From Winogradskya consettensis (GTDB lineage: Bacteria > Actinomycetota > Actinomycetes > Mycobacteriales > Micromonosporaceae), in the NCBI RefSeq assembly GCF_018332715.1, contig NZ_BOQP01000011.1, forward strand, positions 357,476 to 421,475: DNA of 64,000 nt, read 5' to 3'. The notes beneath the pieces were generated by a model that worked only from the letters and a program-made list of their open reading frames with translations, was not told the DNA's origin and ran no database searches. Every line of letters begins with the position of its first letter. Within the stretch, counting starts at the first letter, position 1. Of the stretch, positions 7,379-15,987 are shown piece after piece. The position numbers were made by a program, and so were the translations under genes.

Positions 7379-8440
7379 ATGACGACCGACGACGACACCC
7401 GGCCGGCGCGGCGACGCGTCACGTTGACCGGCATCAGCTCGCGGGCCTGGGAGCATCCCGCCGACCGGGGTGCGCTGACCGCGCTCCGGGAGCTGCGCGG
7501 CTTCGATGACGTGGTGAAAGCGTTCTTCGGCATGTGGAATGAGCGGGGGTTCCGCCTGCAGTACCTTGCCGGCTCGATCCGCGTTGATCACCGGCAGTAT
7601 CCGCGGGTCTACCAGCGCTTCACCGAGGCGGCTGCGACGCTGGACGTGGCCGAGCTGCCCGAGCTCTATGTGACCCAGAGCCCAGTTATCAACGGGCAGG
7701 CGATCGGGCTCGACAAGCCGTTCATCGTGGTGACAACCGCTGCCGTGGAGAAGCTCGAGGATGACGAGCTGCGCGCGCTGCTCGGCCACGAGATCGGGCA
7801 TGTGCGCAGCGGGCACGCCGTCTACAAGACGATCATGATGATTCTCACCCGGTGGGCCACGAACCTGAGCTGGCTGCCGGTCGGGGCGATCGCGCTGCGC
7901 GGGATCATCGGCGCGATGCTGGAGTGGTGGCGCAAGGCCGAGCTGTCCGCCGACCGCGCCGGGCTGCTCGCCGGTCAGGATCCGGCGGCCTCGACCCGGC
8001 TGCTCATGAAGCTGGCCGGTGGTGGCGACCTCTCGCAGATCGACACGGCCGCGTTCCTCGAGCAGGCCGCCGAGTACGAGAGCGGCGGTGACCTTCGTGA
8101 CAGCATCCACAAGTTCGGCATGACCGCGTGGAGCACCCACCCGGTGCCCGTCGCCCGCGCCTCCGAGCTGCGCAAATGGGTCGACTCGGGGGAGTATGCC
8201 AGGATTCTCGGCGGCGACTACCCGCGGCGTGACTCCGACGGCGACGCGTCGGTGACCGAGGACGTCAAGGCGGCTGCCGACTCCTACCGTGAGACGTTCA
8301 ACAGCTCGCAGGACCCGCTCGTCGGGCTGCTGCGCAAGCTCGGCGACGGTGCCAACGACCTGGCCGGATCGGCAGCGCGCGGGGCTCGTGACTGGGCTTC
8401 CAACGCGGGCCGGCGTCGCGATCAGGATCCTCCCGCCTGA
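7379..8440 (+). CDS. M48 family metalloprotease
   Basis: Zinc metallopeptidase of 353 aa, related to HtpX/Ste24. The catalytic motif HEIGH is at residues 137-141, with the third zinc ligand in ELSADRAG about 45 residues later. Between them is one hydrophobic segment (WLPVGAIALRGIIGAML). The N-terminal part (EHPADRGALTALRELRGFDDV) is typical of the actinobacterial M48 subgroup without the four membrane helices of HtpX. The C-terminal ~60 residues are polar and probably disordered. The ATG at 7379 has GGGGACGG upstream; an in-frame ATG at 7334 would add 15 residues and has no better signal. Membrane quality control is a reasonable but unproven role. Confidence 0.85.
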   Translation: MTTDDDTRPARRRVTLTGISSRAWEHPADRGALTALRELRGFDDVVKAFFGMWNERGFRLQYLAGSIRVDHRQYPRVYQRFTEAAATLDVAELPELYVTQSPVINGQAIGLDKPFIVVTTAAVEKLEDDELRALLGHEIGHVRSGHAVYKTIMMILTRWATNLSWLPVGAIALRGIIGAMLEWWRKAELSADRAGLLAGQDPAASTRLLMKLAGGGDLSQIDTAAFLEQAAEYESGGDLRDSIHKFGMTAWSTHPVPVARASELRKWVDSGEYARILGGDYPRRDSDGDASVTEDVKAAADSYRETFNSSQDPLVGLLRKLGDGANDLAGSAARGARDWASNAGRRRDQDPPA

Positions 8441-8466
8441 GTTGTCCACAGGCCTTGAACTGACTC

Positions 8467-8496
8467 GATCCTAGGCCTGGCGAGAGGCCTAGGATC
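8467..8496. promoter_or_regulatory. Perfect 12-bp inverted repeat over the promoter of the M20 peptidase gene
   Basis: GATCCTAGGCCT (8467-8478) and AGGCCTAGGATC (8485-8496) are perfectly complementary around GGCGAG. The right arm contains TAGGAT (8490-8495), which is 6 nt before the ATG at 8502 and fits a leaderless -10 element. It could be an operator covering the promoter, or the terminator of the M48 gene. Confidence 0.55.
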
Positions 8497-8501
8497 GGCT
8501 C

Positions 8502-9851
8502 ATGACCCTCACAGAAGACGAACTGCGCTCCGCCGTCGAGCGGGAACTGCCCGGCGTCCGCGCCGACCTCGAACGACTCGTCCGCATCCCGGGGATCGCG
8601 TTCGAGGGCTTCGACCACTCCCACGTGGAGCGGTCCGCGGAGGCGGTGGCGGAGCTGTTGCGCGGCTGCGGGCTCGAGGTGCAGATCGTCCGGGGTTCGG
8701 GCCAGCCGGCGGTCATCGGTCACAAGCCGGCACCCGCCGGAGCACCCACCGTTCTTCTCTACGCGCACCACGACGTTCAGCCCGCCGGTGACCCCTCGCT
8801 CTGGGAGGGCGACCCGTTCGAGCCTGTCGAGCGTGACGGGCGGCTCTACGCCCGTGGCGCCGCTGACGACAAAGCCGGTGTGATGGCGCACGTCGCCGCG
8901 CTGCGCGCTTTCGGTGACGCGCTGCCCGTCGGGGTCGTGGTGTTCGTCGAGGGCGAGGAGGAGTATGGCTCCGAGTCCCTCGACGAGCTGCTCGCCACGC
9001 ACAAGGAGCTGCTGCGCTCCGACGTGATCGTGATCGCGGACTCCGGCAACTGGGACATCGGGGTGCCGGCCCTCACCACATCGCTGCGGGGCCTGGTCAA
9101 CTGCTTCGTCGAGGTCAGCACTCTGAAGAGCGCCGTGCACAGCGGCATGTTCGGCGGTGCGGTGCCCGATGCCCTGACTGTGCTCGCCCGCCTCATCACC
9201 ACGCTGCACGACGACAGCGGGGACGTGGCCATCGACGGTCTGGTCGGTCGCGAGGGCGCCTCGGTCGACTACCCGGAAGACCGCTTCCGGCACGAGGCCG
9301 GCGTGCTCGACGGGGTCAAGCTCATCGGCGGGGGCCGGCTCACCGACCGTATCTGGACCAAGCCGTCCGTCTCGGTGCTCGGCATCGACGCCCCGGCGAC
9401 CGGCGGGGCGCCCAACGCGCTCGTCCCCAAGGCGAAAGCCAAACTCAGCGTGCGGCTCGCGCCCGGTGACGATCCCGACTCGGCCTACGCGGCGATCCGC
9501 GCACACCTGGAGAAATACGTGCCGTGGGGCGCCGCGGTCGAGGTGACGCTGGAGAGCCTCGGGGCGCCCTGCGTGATCGACGCGACCGGCCCGGCATACG
9601 ACGCGGCCCGCTCGGCGTTCGCGACGGCCTGGGACGGAACGGCCCCGGTCGACATGGGAGTGGGCGGCTCGATCCCGTTCATCGCGACGTTCCAGGAGAT
9701 GTTCCCGCAGGCGGCGATCCTCGTGACCGGCGTGGAAGACCCGTTCTCCGCCGCCCACGGGCCCAACGAGAGCCTGCACCTCGGCGAGTTCGCCCGGGTC
9801 TGCCTCGCCGAGGCACTGCTCCTGCGCAACGTGGCCGGGCTGGGCGAGTGA
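8502..9851 (+). CDS. M20/M25/M40 family dipeptidase
   Basis: Zinc dipeptidase or aminoacylase-type hydrolase of 449 aa. The metal-binding motif is AHHDVQP (His89, Asp91), then RGAADDKAG with the bridging Asp at about 122, and the general-base Glu pair in VFVEGEEEYGS at about residues 148-158. The lid/dimerisation domain follows (about 190-310), then a C-terminal His in AAHGPNESLH. This is the CNDP/carboxypeptidase Ss1-like dipeptidase group. The gene appears leaderless (TAGGAT, 6 nt, ATG). The next gene starts 1 nt after its stop codon, so the two are probably co-transcribed. Confidence 0.9.
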   Translation: MTLTEDELRSAVERELPGVRADLERLVRIPGIAFEGFDHSHVERSAEAVAELLRGCGLEVQIVRGSGQPAVIGHKPAPAGAPTVLLYAHHDVQPAGDPSLWEGDPFEPVERDGRLYARGAADDKAGVMAHVAALRAFGDALPVGVVVFVEGEEEYGSESLDELLATHKELLRSDVIVIADSGNWDIGVPALTTSLRGLVNCFVEVSTLKSAVHSGMFGGAVPDALTVLARLITTLHDDSGDVAIDGLVGREGASVDYPEDRFRHEAGVLDGVKLIGGGRLTDRIWTKPSVSVLGIDAPATGGAPNALVPKAKAKLSVRLAPGDDPDSAYAAIRAHLEKYVPWGAAVEVTLESLGAPCVIDATGPAYDAARSAFATAWDGTAPVDMGVGGSIPFIATFQEMFPQAAILVTGVEDPFSAAHGPNESLHLGEFARVCLAEALLLRNVAGLGE

Positions 9852-9852
9852 C

Positions 9853-11361
9853 ATGACCGACACGGACCTCGACTGCGACGTTCTGGTCACCGGCGCCGGC
9901 CCCACCGGGCTGATGCTGGCCAACTGGCTGCTCAAACTCGGGGTCCGGGTCGTCATCGCGGACGGCAAGCCGGGCCCGACCCGTGAGTCCCGCGCGCTGA
10001 TCGTGCAGGCTCGCAGCATCGAGATCTACGACCAGCTCGGTATCGCCGACCGGGTGCTCGGCGCCGCACACCGTGCCGAGGCGCTGGCACCGGGCTTCGG
10101 CAGCCGGGTCTTCGGGCGGATCCCGCTGGGCGCGCTGGGGGAGGGGCTCACCGCGTACCCATGGATCGAGGTCCTGGAGCAGAGCCGCAACGAAGAGATC
10201 CTGCACGACAATCTCCTGGCCCTCGGCGGTTCCGTCCGATGGGGTGAGGAGGTCACCTCGATCTCCCCGGCGGACGGCGGAGTCACCGCGGTTGTCGGCG
10301 GCCGGACGGTCACGGCCCGGTTCTGCGTCGGCGCGGACGGCGCCAACTCGATCGTCCGCAGATCGCGCGACATCGCCTTCGAAGGCGTCACCAACCCGCA
10401 CCTGTTCTACGTCATCGACGCGACCGGCGTGGCCGGCCTGGTCAACGACGCGATCAACGTCCGCCCCGGCACCGATGACTTCCTGCTCGGCTTCCCGATG
10501 AACGGCCCCGGCAACTGGCGCCTCATCGGCCTGGTCCGCGACAACGACGGCGACGGCAAGGTCACCGAGGACGACGCCCGCGCCCGCATCCGCCGCGACT
10601 TCGCCGTCACCTACTCGGCCACCCGCTGGTTCGCGACCTACCGCGTCCACCACCGGGTGGCGGCGGCCTTCCGCGACGGCCCGTTCTTCCTCGCCGGCGA
10701 CGCCGCCCACGTCCACTCCCCGGTCGGCGGCCAGGGCATGAACACCGGCCTCCAGGACGCCCACAACCTCGCCTGCAAACTCGCCGACGTCATCCACGGC
10801 CGCGCCGCCGACGCCTGGCTCGACCGCTACGAAGCCGAGCGCCGCCCCGTCGCCCGCACCCTGGTATCCACCACGGACCGCATCTTCGGCCTGATCACCT
10901 CCCAGCGCCGTCCCGTCCGCATCCTGCGCCGCGCCCTCGTCCCGCTGCTCGCCCCACTCGGCGTGCGCATCCTGCCGGGCACAGCGGGCGGCCCGCGCCT
11001 CTTCCAGTACGTCGCCCAGATCCGCATCCGATACCCGATGCTCCCCGGCGAACCCCGCGACCCGGTAGTCGGCCGTCGCCTGCCCTGGACCGGCGACAAT
11101 TTCACCGCACTCCGCGCAACGCACTGGCAGATCCATGCTTACGGACCGGCCAGCCCACCGCCTGACCTCACCCTGCCGTTCCACACTTTCCCCGCGGCGC
11201 CGCACACGCCATTGCGTCCTGACCTGCTCTATCTCGTACGCCCCGACGGGTTCGTCGCCTCCGCGGCGTCACCGGCGGAGGCTTCAGACACCTTCCGGCG
11301 CGCTCTCCCACCTGGCTGGCGAGAGCCGGGCCGCTATGAACCGGGCGCGGAGGCCATTTGA
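9853..11361 (+). CDS. FAD-dependent aromatic monooxygenase (PHBH/TetX class)
   Basis: Flavoprotein hydroxylase of 502 aa. The Rossmann motif GAGPTGLMLAN is at about residues 15-25, the DG motif GADGANSIVRRS at about 160-170, and the second FAD motif GDAAHVHSPVGGQGMNTG at about 283-300, followed by DAHNLACKL. A C-terminal thioredoxin-like tail follows (DLLYLVRPDGFVASAAS), as in phenol hydroxylase and the MhpA/rifampicin-monooxygenase-like branch. The substrate is unknown; phenolic compounds or an antibiotic are both possible. It lies directly behind the M20 peptidase gene. Confidence 0.85.
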   Translation: MTDTDLDCDVLVTGAGPTGLMLANWLLKLGVRVVIADGKPGPTRESRALIVQARSIEIYDQLGIADRVLGAAHRAEALAPGFGSRVFGRIPLGALGEGLTAYPWIEVLEQSRNEEILHDNLLALGGSVRWGEEVTSISPADGGVTAVVGGRTVTARFCVGADGANSIVRRSRDIAFEGVTNPHLFYVIDATGVAGLVNDAINVRPGTDDFLLGFPMNGPGNWRLIGLVRDNDGDGKVTEDDARARIRRDFAVTYSATRWFATYRVHHRVAAAFRDGPFFLAGDAAHVHSPVGGQGMNTGLQDAHNLACKLADVIHGRAADAWLDRYEAERRPVARTLVSTTDRIFGLITSQRRPVRILRRALVPLLAPLGVRILPGTAGGPRLFQYVAQIRIRYPMLPGEPRDPVVGRRLPWTGDNFTALRATHWQIHAYGPASPPPDLTLPFHTFPAAPHTPLRPDLLYLVRPDGFVASAASPAEASDTFRRALPPGWREPGRYEPGAEAI

Positions 11362-11468
11362 ATCGCGCCGGGGGAGCGGGGTTCGCCTGACGACAAAGGA
11401 ACGCGCGAGGCGCTCGACATGACCGACGACGACGTGGGCCGGGGCCGGCCGGCTTCATCACCCGGCGT

Positions 11469-11677
11469 GGGGCGTGCTGGCTTTGTCGCTTGCATGGGGC
11501 GTGCGCTGCATTGCGGTGCATGTGGGCGTGCTGGCTTACTGCGGCGATGGGGGCGTGCCGGCTGCATTGCGGTGCATGTGGGCGTGCTGACTTGCTGCCG
11601 TGCATGGGGGCGGGCCGGCTTTGCTGCCATGCGTGAGGGCGGGCCGGCTTTACTGCCGTGCGTGAGGCGCTGGGGGA
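11469..11677 (+). repeat. Seven degenerate tandem repeats of about 30 bp
   Basis: The 430 bp between the monooxygenase and the next gene contain about seven imperfect copies of a ~28-30 bp unit with the cores GGGGCGTGC(C/T)GGCT and GCTGCCGTGCA. Copies diverge by a few bases each. Both strands read through as low-complexity peptides (for example repeated GRAG), but there is no ribosome binding site or conserved protein. I regard it as a non-coding minisatellite. Nothing else is seen in the gap. Confidence 0.6.
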
Positions 11678-11780
11678 GTCGACCACGGACCTGTTCGGGA
11701 GTGGTCGCTGTGGTGAAGTTCGCAGGTGCGGTCTTGATTTCTGCGGCGAGTCGGGGGCTGCAACCGGTGGTGGATCCTGT

Positions 11781-11804
11781 TAGGATTCGAACATGAGTTC
11801 GAAT
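11781..11804 (+). promoter_or_regulatory. LexA-like (SOS) box over a leaderless promoter
   Basis: ATTCGAAC (11785-11792) and GTTCGAAT (11797-11804) form a perfect 8-bp inverted repeat around ATGA. The core TCGAAC-N4-GTTCGA matches the actinobacterial LexA box. The -10-like TAGGAT (11781-11786) overlaps its left edge, and the start codon ATG at 11793 lies in its centre. LexA bound here would block RNA polymerase. Confidence 0.6.
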
Positions 11805-11999
11805 GAGGGCATTGCAGCGCTTCGCGCCGCCGGCATCGCTCTGGGGGACGTCGACGTCTCCGGGTGGGAAGACTCCGCCCTTACCGACCATCTTGCCGAA
11901 CTGTCCGCCGCGCTCTGCGAGCTCGACGCCCAACTGACCAGGGTTGCGGAGGCTGTCCGGGCTCGCGGTTATCGCATCGCTGAGCCTGTTCCCGCCTGA
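11793..11999 (+). CDS. Small leaderless protein, possibly SOS-regulated; possible DUF222-like N-terminal remnant
   Basis: A 68-aa acidic soluble protein with no signal peptide or membrane segment. Its second half, with ELDAQLTRVAEAVRARGY, is predicted helical and loosely resembles the N-terminal helix of the actinobacterial DUF222/13E12 HNH proteins, whose genes often carry LexA boxes. No HNH part follows in any frame, so this would be a truncated remnant, or else an independent small protein. Support for it being a gene comes from the -10 element 6 nt before the ATG and the LexA-like palindrome centred on the start. I do not recognise it with certainty. Confidence 0.55.
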   Translation: MSSNEGIAALRAAGIALGDVDVSGWEDSALTDHLAELSAALCELDAQLTRVAEAVRARGYRIAEPVPA

Positions 12000-12445
12000 G
12001 GTCGAGGCGGCAGCCTGGCGCCGACTTGTTCGCGGCCGGGCCACCTCTCCCTCGCCCATGGGGAAGCCGACGAGGGTGACGCCGGTGAGATCGAGCTGCC
12101 ACTGCCGCCGTGGGCTGCCTGTAGCGGGGGGTTTGAAGGCAGTCGTTCGTCGCCCGCGCGCCCGTTCGTCGCCCGCTCGCCCGCCCGTCGCCGTCGACGG
12201 GTGCGCGGGCGCGGGCGTGAGGGCGCGGGCGTGAGGGCGCGGGATGGGTGAGAGCTGAGAGTGACCTTGGCAATGGTGGTCATGATCAAATGTGACGGCG
12301 GCGTGCAAAGGATTCACTTGGGTGTTGGGGCGTGGTGATGGAGCGCGCTGAGGGTTGGCAACGCGGAGTGGGCGGGACCTCCGGGTTTGCTGTGGTTGCT
12401 GTCGCTGATCTTCTGGATGTGGCTGTGGTCTCCTAGCATGGCCGC
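12000..12445. other. Gene-free region with GC repeats
   Basis: No coding frame is convincing here. It contains a 14-bp direct repeat GGGCGCGGGCGTGA (12207-12220 and 12221-12234, with a partial third copy to 12244). A C-rich stretch just to the left, containing CGCCCGCGC, can pair with GCGCGGGCG in the repeats. The last 12 bp hold the promoter of the next gene: TAGCAT at 12434-12439, 6 nt before the ATG. Confidence 0.5.
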
Positions 12446-14401
12446 ATGACCGCTGCTGACGTACCGGAATCCGCGGTCGAATCCGCCCAAAATTCGAAGC
12501 TCTCAGCCCAGCCGAATCCCGCAGCCCAGCCGAATCCCGCAACTGAGCTGAGCCCCGAAACTGAGTCGAAGCCCACAACTGAGTCGAAGCCCGAAACTGA
12601 GTCGAGCCCCGCAACTGAGTCGAAGCCCTTGCGGGAGTCTGCGGGCCCGCAGGAGTCCGCGGCCTTGAAGGAACCGGCGGCGTTGCGAGAACCTGCAGCT
12701 CTGCAGGCGTCCGCAGCTTCGCGGGAATCCGCAGCCGCGCCGGAACGCGCAGCTGCACCTGAACCCGCAGCTTCGCCAGAAAGCGCGGTCACACAGGGGT
12801 CGGCAGGCCCGCAAGAATCGGCAGCCTTGCGGGCACCGTCGAACTTGCAGGAAAGTGTGCCTCCGCCGGGGAAAACGCGCCGGAATTGGGCGCGGGAGCT
12901 GGTGGCGTTGTGGATTTTGGTGCCGCCTTTTGTTGTCACGTTGATTGTTACGCAGATTGGGATTGCGAACAGGGAACTGTGGCGCGATGAGACGGCGACG
13001 TGGTTTGCGGCTTCGCTTAGTTTGTCTGATCTGAGCAAGTTTGTTCGCATCATTGATATGGTGCTGTGGCCGTATTACGCGTTCATGCACGAGTGGGTTG
13101 TCATGTTCGGCGACAGCCCTACCGCTTTGCGGACGCCGGCGTCTATCGGGATGGCTTTGGCGTCCTCGATGATTGTGCTCGTGGGGCGGCGGTTGTTCGG
13201 GGCGCCTGCGGGGCTGGCGGCTGGGTTGTTGTTTGCGGCGGTGCCGGCGATTTCGCGGTACGGGCAGGAGGTTCGGCCTTACGGGATCGTGATGCTGGCT
13301 ACCGTGTCCGCGATTCTGTTGTTGCTGCGGGCGGTGGAGCGGCCGTCGGTGTGGCGGTTCCTTGCGTACGGGCTGGCCGTTGCCTGGATCGGGTGCAGCC
13401 ACGTTATTGCCTTGTTGTCGTTGGCCTCGCATGTGGTGATCGCGCTCAGTGCGTACCGGAGGAACAAGCTCTGGACTTTGATCGGGTGGCCTGTTGCTCT
13501 GGTGATGGGGCTTGCGATTGCGTCGCCGGTGATCATCGGCGGGCAGCGGCAGGGTGGGACGATCGGATGGATTCCTGACGCCACGTGGGCTCGGGTGGAA
13601 ACGTTCCCCGGGGATCTGTTCGACAGTCCCGCGGTGGCCGGGTTCTTCCTGGTGGCGGGGATCGGTGCACTGGTCGCACTTGCTTTCGGGAGGCGGGCCT
13701 GGACGGCTGTTTTCCTTGCGACGTGGGCGCTGTTCCCGCCGATCTTCGGGTATTACACCTTCCACGAGTTCTACTTTTTCCTGCCGCGCTATTCACTCTT
13801 CACGGTGCCGGCGTGGGCATTGCTCGCAGGGTTCGCCGTTCGTCAGATAATTGGTGCCAGTTCGGGAGCGGCAACGGCTGGTGCGATAGGCCGTGGAATT
13901 GCCAACGCGGGTTCCTTTGCGAGGGTGCTGACCGCCACCGTGCTCGCGGGCGCGATGCTGACGTTCCTGGCATGGGAGAGTCACGTGGCGGTGCGTGACC
14001 CGGCAGGTGGCGGGGAGTTCGCCTTCCGTGACGGTGCGGCATATATCGAGGCCCGCGAGAAGCCCGGCGACGGGGTCATCTTCACCGGGTATCCGAATAC
14101 GCACCGTGGCTTCCGGTACTACTGGCGTGACCGGCCGCTGTCGGAGCAGCCCCGGGAAGTGCTGGTCGACCAGGCGAAGGTGATCCCGTACTCGTGGGAT
14201 CGCCCGGCGTGCGCGGACCCCGTCCCGTGTCTCGGCGACACCGAGCGGATCTGGCTCGTCTCCACGGACCCGAGTGGCATCGCGACCAGCCCGTTGAACG
14301 CTGTCGACCAGAAGGCTGTCGAAGCGCGGTACACAGTGACGGAGCATGTGGAATTCACGCGGCTGTGGGTCAGCCTGCTCGTACGCAAGCCCGCGAAATG
14401 A
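12446..14401 (+). CDS. Polytopic membrane glycosyltransferase (GT39/ArnT-like) with repeat-rich N-terminus
   Basis: A 651-aa protein. The first ~145 residues are disordered and low in complexity: repeats of the type ESKPETESSPATESKP, then Ala/Glu/Ser-rich units such as LREPAALQ. From about residue 150 there are some ten membrane helices. In the first extracytoplasmic loop stands NRELWRDETATWF, the acidic motif of lipid-phosphosugar-dependent GT-C glycosyltransferases, and then GQEVRPYGIVML. A C-terminal extracytoplasmic domain of ~120 residues follows. This fits a mannosyltransferase-like enzyme using a polyprenyl-phosphate sugar; acceptor and sugar are unknown. The gene is probably leaderless (TAGCAT, 6 nt, ATG). 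Confidence 0.8.
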   Translation: MTAADVPESAVESAQNSKLSAQPNPAAQPNPATELSPETESKPTTESKPETESSPATESKPLRESAGPQESAALKEPAALREPAALQASAASRESAAAPERAAAPEPAASPESAVTQGSAGPQESAALRAPSNLQESVPPPGKTRRNWARELVALWILVPPFVVTLIVTQIGIANRELWRDETATWFAASLSLSDLSKFVRIIDMVLWPYYAFMHEWVVMFGDSPTALRTPASIGMALASSMIVLVGRRLFGAPAGLAAGLLFAAVPAISRYGQEVRPYGIVMLATVSAILLLLRAVERPSVWRFLAYGLAVAWIGCSHVIALLSLASHVVIALSAYRRNKLWTLIGWPVALVMGLAIASPVIIGGQRQGGTIGWIPDATWARVETFPGDLFDSPAVAGFFLVAGIGALVALAFGRRAWTAVFLATWALFPPIFGYYTFHEFYFFLPRYSLFTVPAWALLAGFAVRQIIGASSGAATAGAIGRGIANAGSFARVLTATVLAGAMLTFLAWESHVAVRDPAGGGEFAFRDGAAYIEAREKPGDGVIFTGYPNTHRGFRYYWRDRPLSEQPREVLVDQAKVIPYSWDRPACADPVPCLGDTERIWLVSTDPSGIATSPLNAVDQKAVEARYTVTEHVEFTRLWVSLLVRKPAK

Positions 14402-14439
14402 TCGCAAAAATGTCGTAGGTGGCTGCCAGGATGGGACCC

Positions 14440-15987
14440 GTGCAGTTCCTCGACCTGGCAGCCACGTCAGCGGCGGTCGCAGCGGTCTCCGGCCGGAAGG
14501 CCAAGATCGACCTGTTGGCCGCCGCTCTCCGGCGTCTCGATCCCGACGAGATCGCCCCCGGTTCCGCCTACCTCGCTGGTGAGCTGCGCCAACGCCAGAC
14601 GGGGGTCGGCTACGCGGCCCTCAGGGACCGGCCCGCCCCCGCAGCCGAGGCTTCTCTCACCGTCCGCGAGGTTGACGAGCGGATCGCCGAGATCTCCGTG
14701 GTTGCCGGTGCCGGGTCGCAGGCCCGCCGCCGTGAACTTCTCGGATCGCTGTTCACTAAGGCCACCGGGGACGAGCAGCGGTTGCTCATCGGCCTGTTCG
14801 GCGGCGAGTTGCGGCAGGGCGCTCAGGCCGGTCTGCTCGCCGACGCCATCGCCCGGGCCGCCGAGGTTCCGGTTACTGCTGTGCGCCGGGCGCTTCTGCT
14901 GTCCGGTGACCTCAAGAAGGTGGCGGTTGCCGCGCTGACCGGGGGTGCGCCGGCGCTTTCCGAGATCAGCCTGCAGGTGGGTACGCCTCTCACGCCGATG
15001 CTGGCCGCGAGTGCCCCCGATGTCGGTGCCGCCCTGCTGAGCACCGGTGCGCCTGCTACCGCTGACGTCAAGCTCGATGGCATCCGGATTCAGGTCCACC
15101 GTTCCGGCGACGAGATCGCCGTGTTCACCCGCAGCCTCGACGACATCACGTCCAGGCTTCCCGGGGTGGTCGCCGCGGTCAGGGCTCTTTCCGTCAATGA
15201 AATCGTGCTCGACGGCGAGGCGATGGCCCTCGACGCCAATGGCCGCCCGCGCCCCTTCCAGGAGACATCCAGCCGAGCCGCGACCCGAGCGCCGGCGGGA
15301 AACGGGGAGCTCAGGCCGTACTTCTTCGATTTGTTGCATCTTGGTGGGACTGATCTTCTGGACGAGCCGGGCCGGGTTCGCTGGTCGGCTCTGGCCGAGG
15401 CGGTTCCGGCTGGGTTGATCGTGGGGCGCCGGACGGTGGAGACCGAGGAGCAGGCGGCCGAGGCCTTCGCGGCGGCGATCGCGGCCGGGCAGGAGGGGCT
15501 GGTGATCAAGGCACCGGAGGCTCCGTACGACGTGGGCCGGCGGGGGTCGGCGTGGGTGAAGGTCAAGCCGCGGCACACGCTCGACCTCGTGGTGCTGGCC
15601 GTGGAGTGGGGGCATGGGCGGCGTAAGGGGTGGCTGTCCAATCTGCACCTGGGCGCGCGCGATCCGCGTACCGGTGGATTTGTCATGCTGGGGAAGACTT
15701 TCAAAGGTCTCACCGACGAACTTTTGCGGTGGCAGACCGAGCGTTTCCAGGAGCTGGCCGTCGACGACAACGGCTGGGTCGTCACCGTACGCCCCGAGCA
15801 GGTCGTCGAGATCGCGTTCGACGGCGTGCAGACGTCACCGAGGTATCCGGGCGGCGTGGCTCTGAGGTTCGCGCGGGTTCTGCGTTACCGGGATGACAAG
15901 CCCGCTGACCAGGCGGACACCATCGACATGGTCATCGCGATCGGCAACGGCGGGGGTGATCAGAGCGCGGCGAGCGACCGCACATAG
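14440..15987 (+). CDS. lig: ATP-dependent DNA ligase
   Basis: ATP-dependent DNA ligase of 515 aa. The N-terminal DNA-binding domain spans about 1-190. The adenylation motif I is DVKLDGIRIQVHR, with the catalytic Lys at about residue 209. Motif III appears in PYFFDLLHLGG, motif IV in EGLVIKAP, and motif V in WVKVKPRHTLDLVVL. A C-terminal OB fold completes it. The size fits the actinobacterial LigB-type enzyme with no LigD polymerase or nuclease domain. I place the start at GTG 14440, because MQFLDLAATSAAVAA is the usual family N-terminus and CAGGAT lies 7 nt upstream; an upstream GTG at 14419 would add 7 residues. Its end overlaps the convergent next gene by 28 bp. Confidence 0.9.
   Translation: MQFLDLAATSAAVAAVSGRKAKIDLLAAALRRLDPDEIAPGSAYLAGELRQRQTGVGYAALRDRPAPAAEASLTVREVDERIAEISVVAGAGSQARRRELLGSLFTKATGDEQRLLIGLFGGELRQGAQAGLLADAIARAAEVPVTAVRRALLLSGDLKKVAVAALTGGAPALSEISLQVGTPLTPMLAASAPDVGAALLSTGAPATADVKLDGIRIQVHRSGDEIAVFTRSLDDITSRLPGVVAAVRALSVNEIVLDGEAMALDANGRPRPFQETSSRAATRAPAGNGELRPYFFDLLHLGGTDLLDEPGRVRWSALAEAVPAGLIVGRRTVETEEQAAEAFAAAIAAGQEGLVIKAPEAPYDVGRRGSAWVKVKPRHTLDLVVLAVEWGHGRRKGWLSNLHLGARDPRTGGFVMLGKTFKGLTDELLRWQTERFQELAVDDNGWVVTVRPEQVVEIAFDGVQTSPRYPGGVALRFARVLRYRDDKPADQADTIDMVIAIGNGGGDQSAASDRT

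Noticed and set aside
11419..11796. Open frame of 125 residues across the ~30-bp repeats
   Set aside because: The peptide is only the translated repeat (GRAG units), without a ribosome binding site. The other strand gives an equally long repeat peptide.
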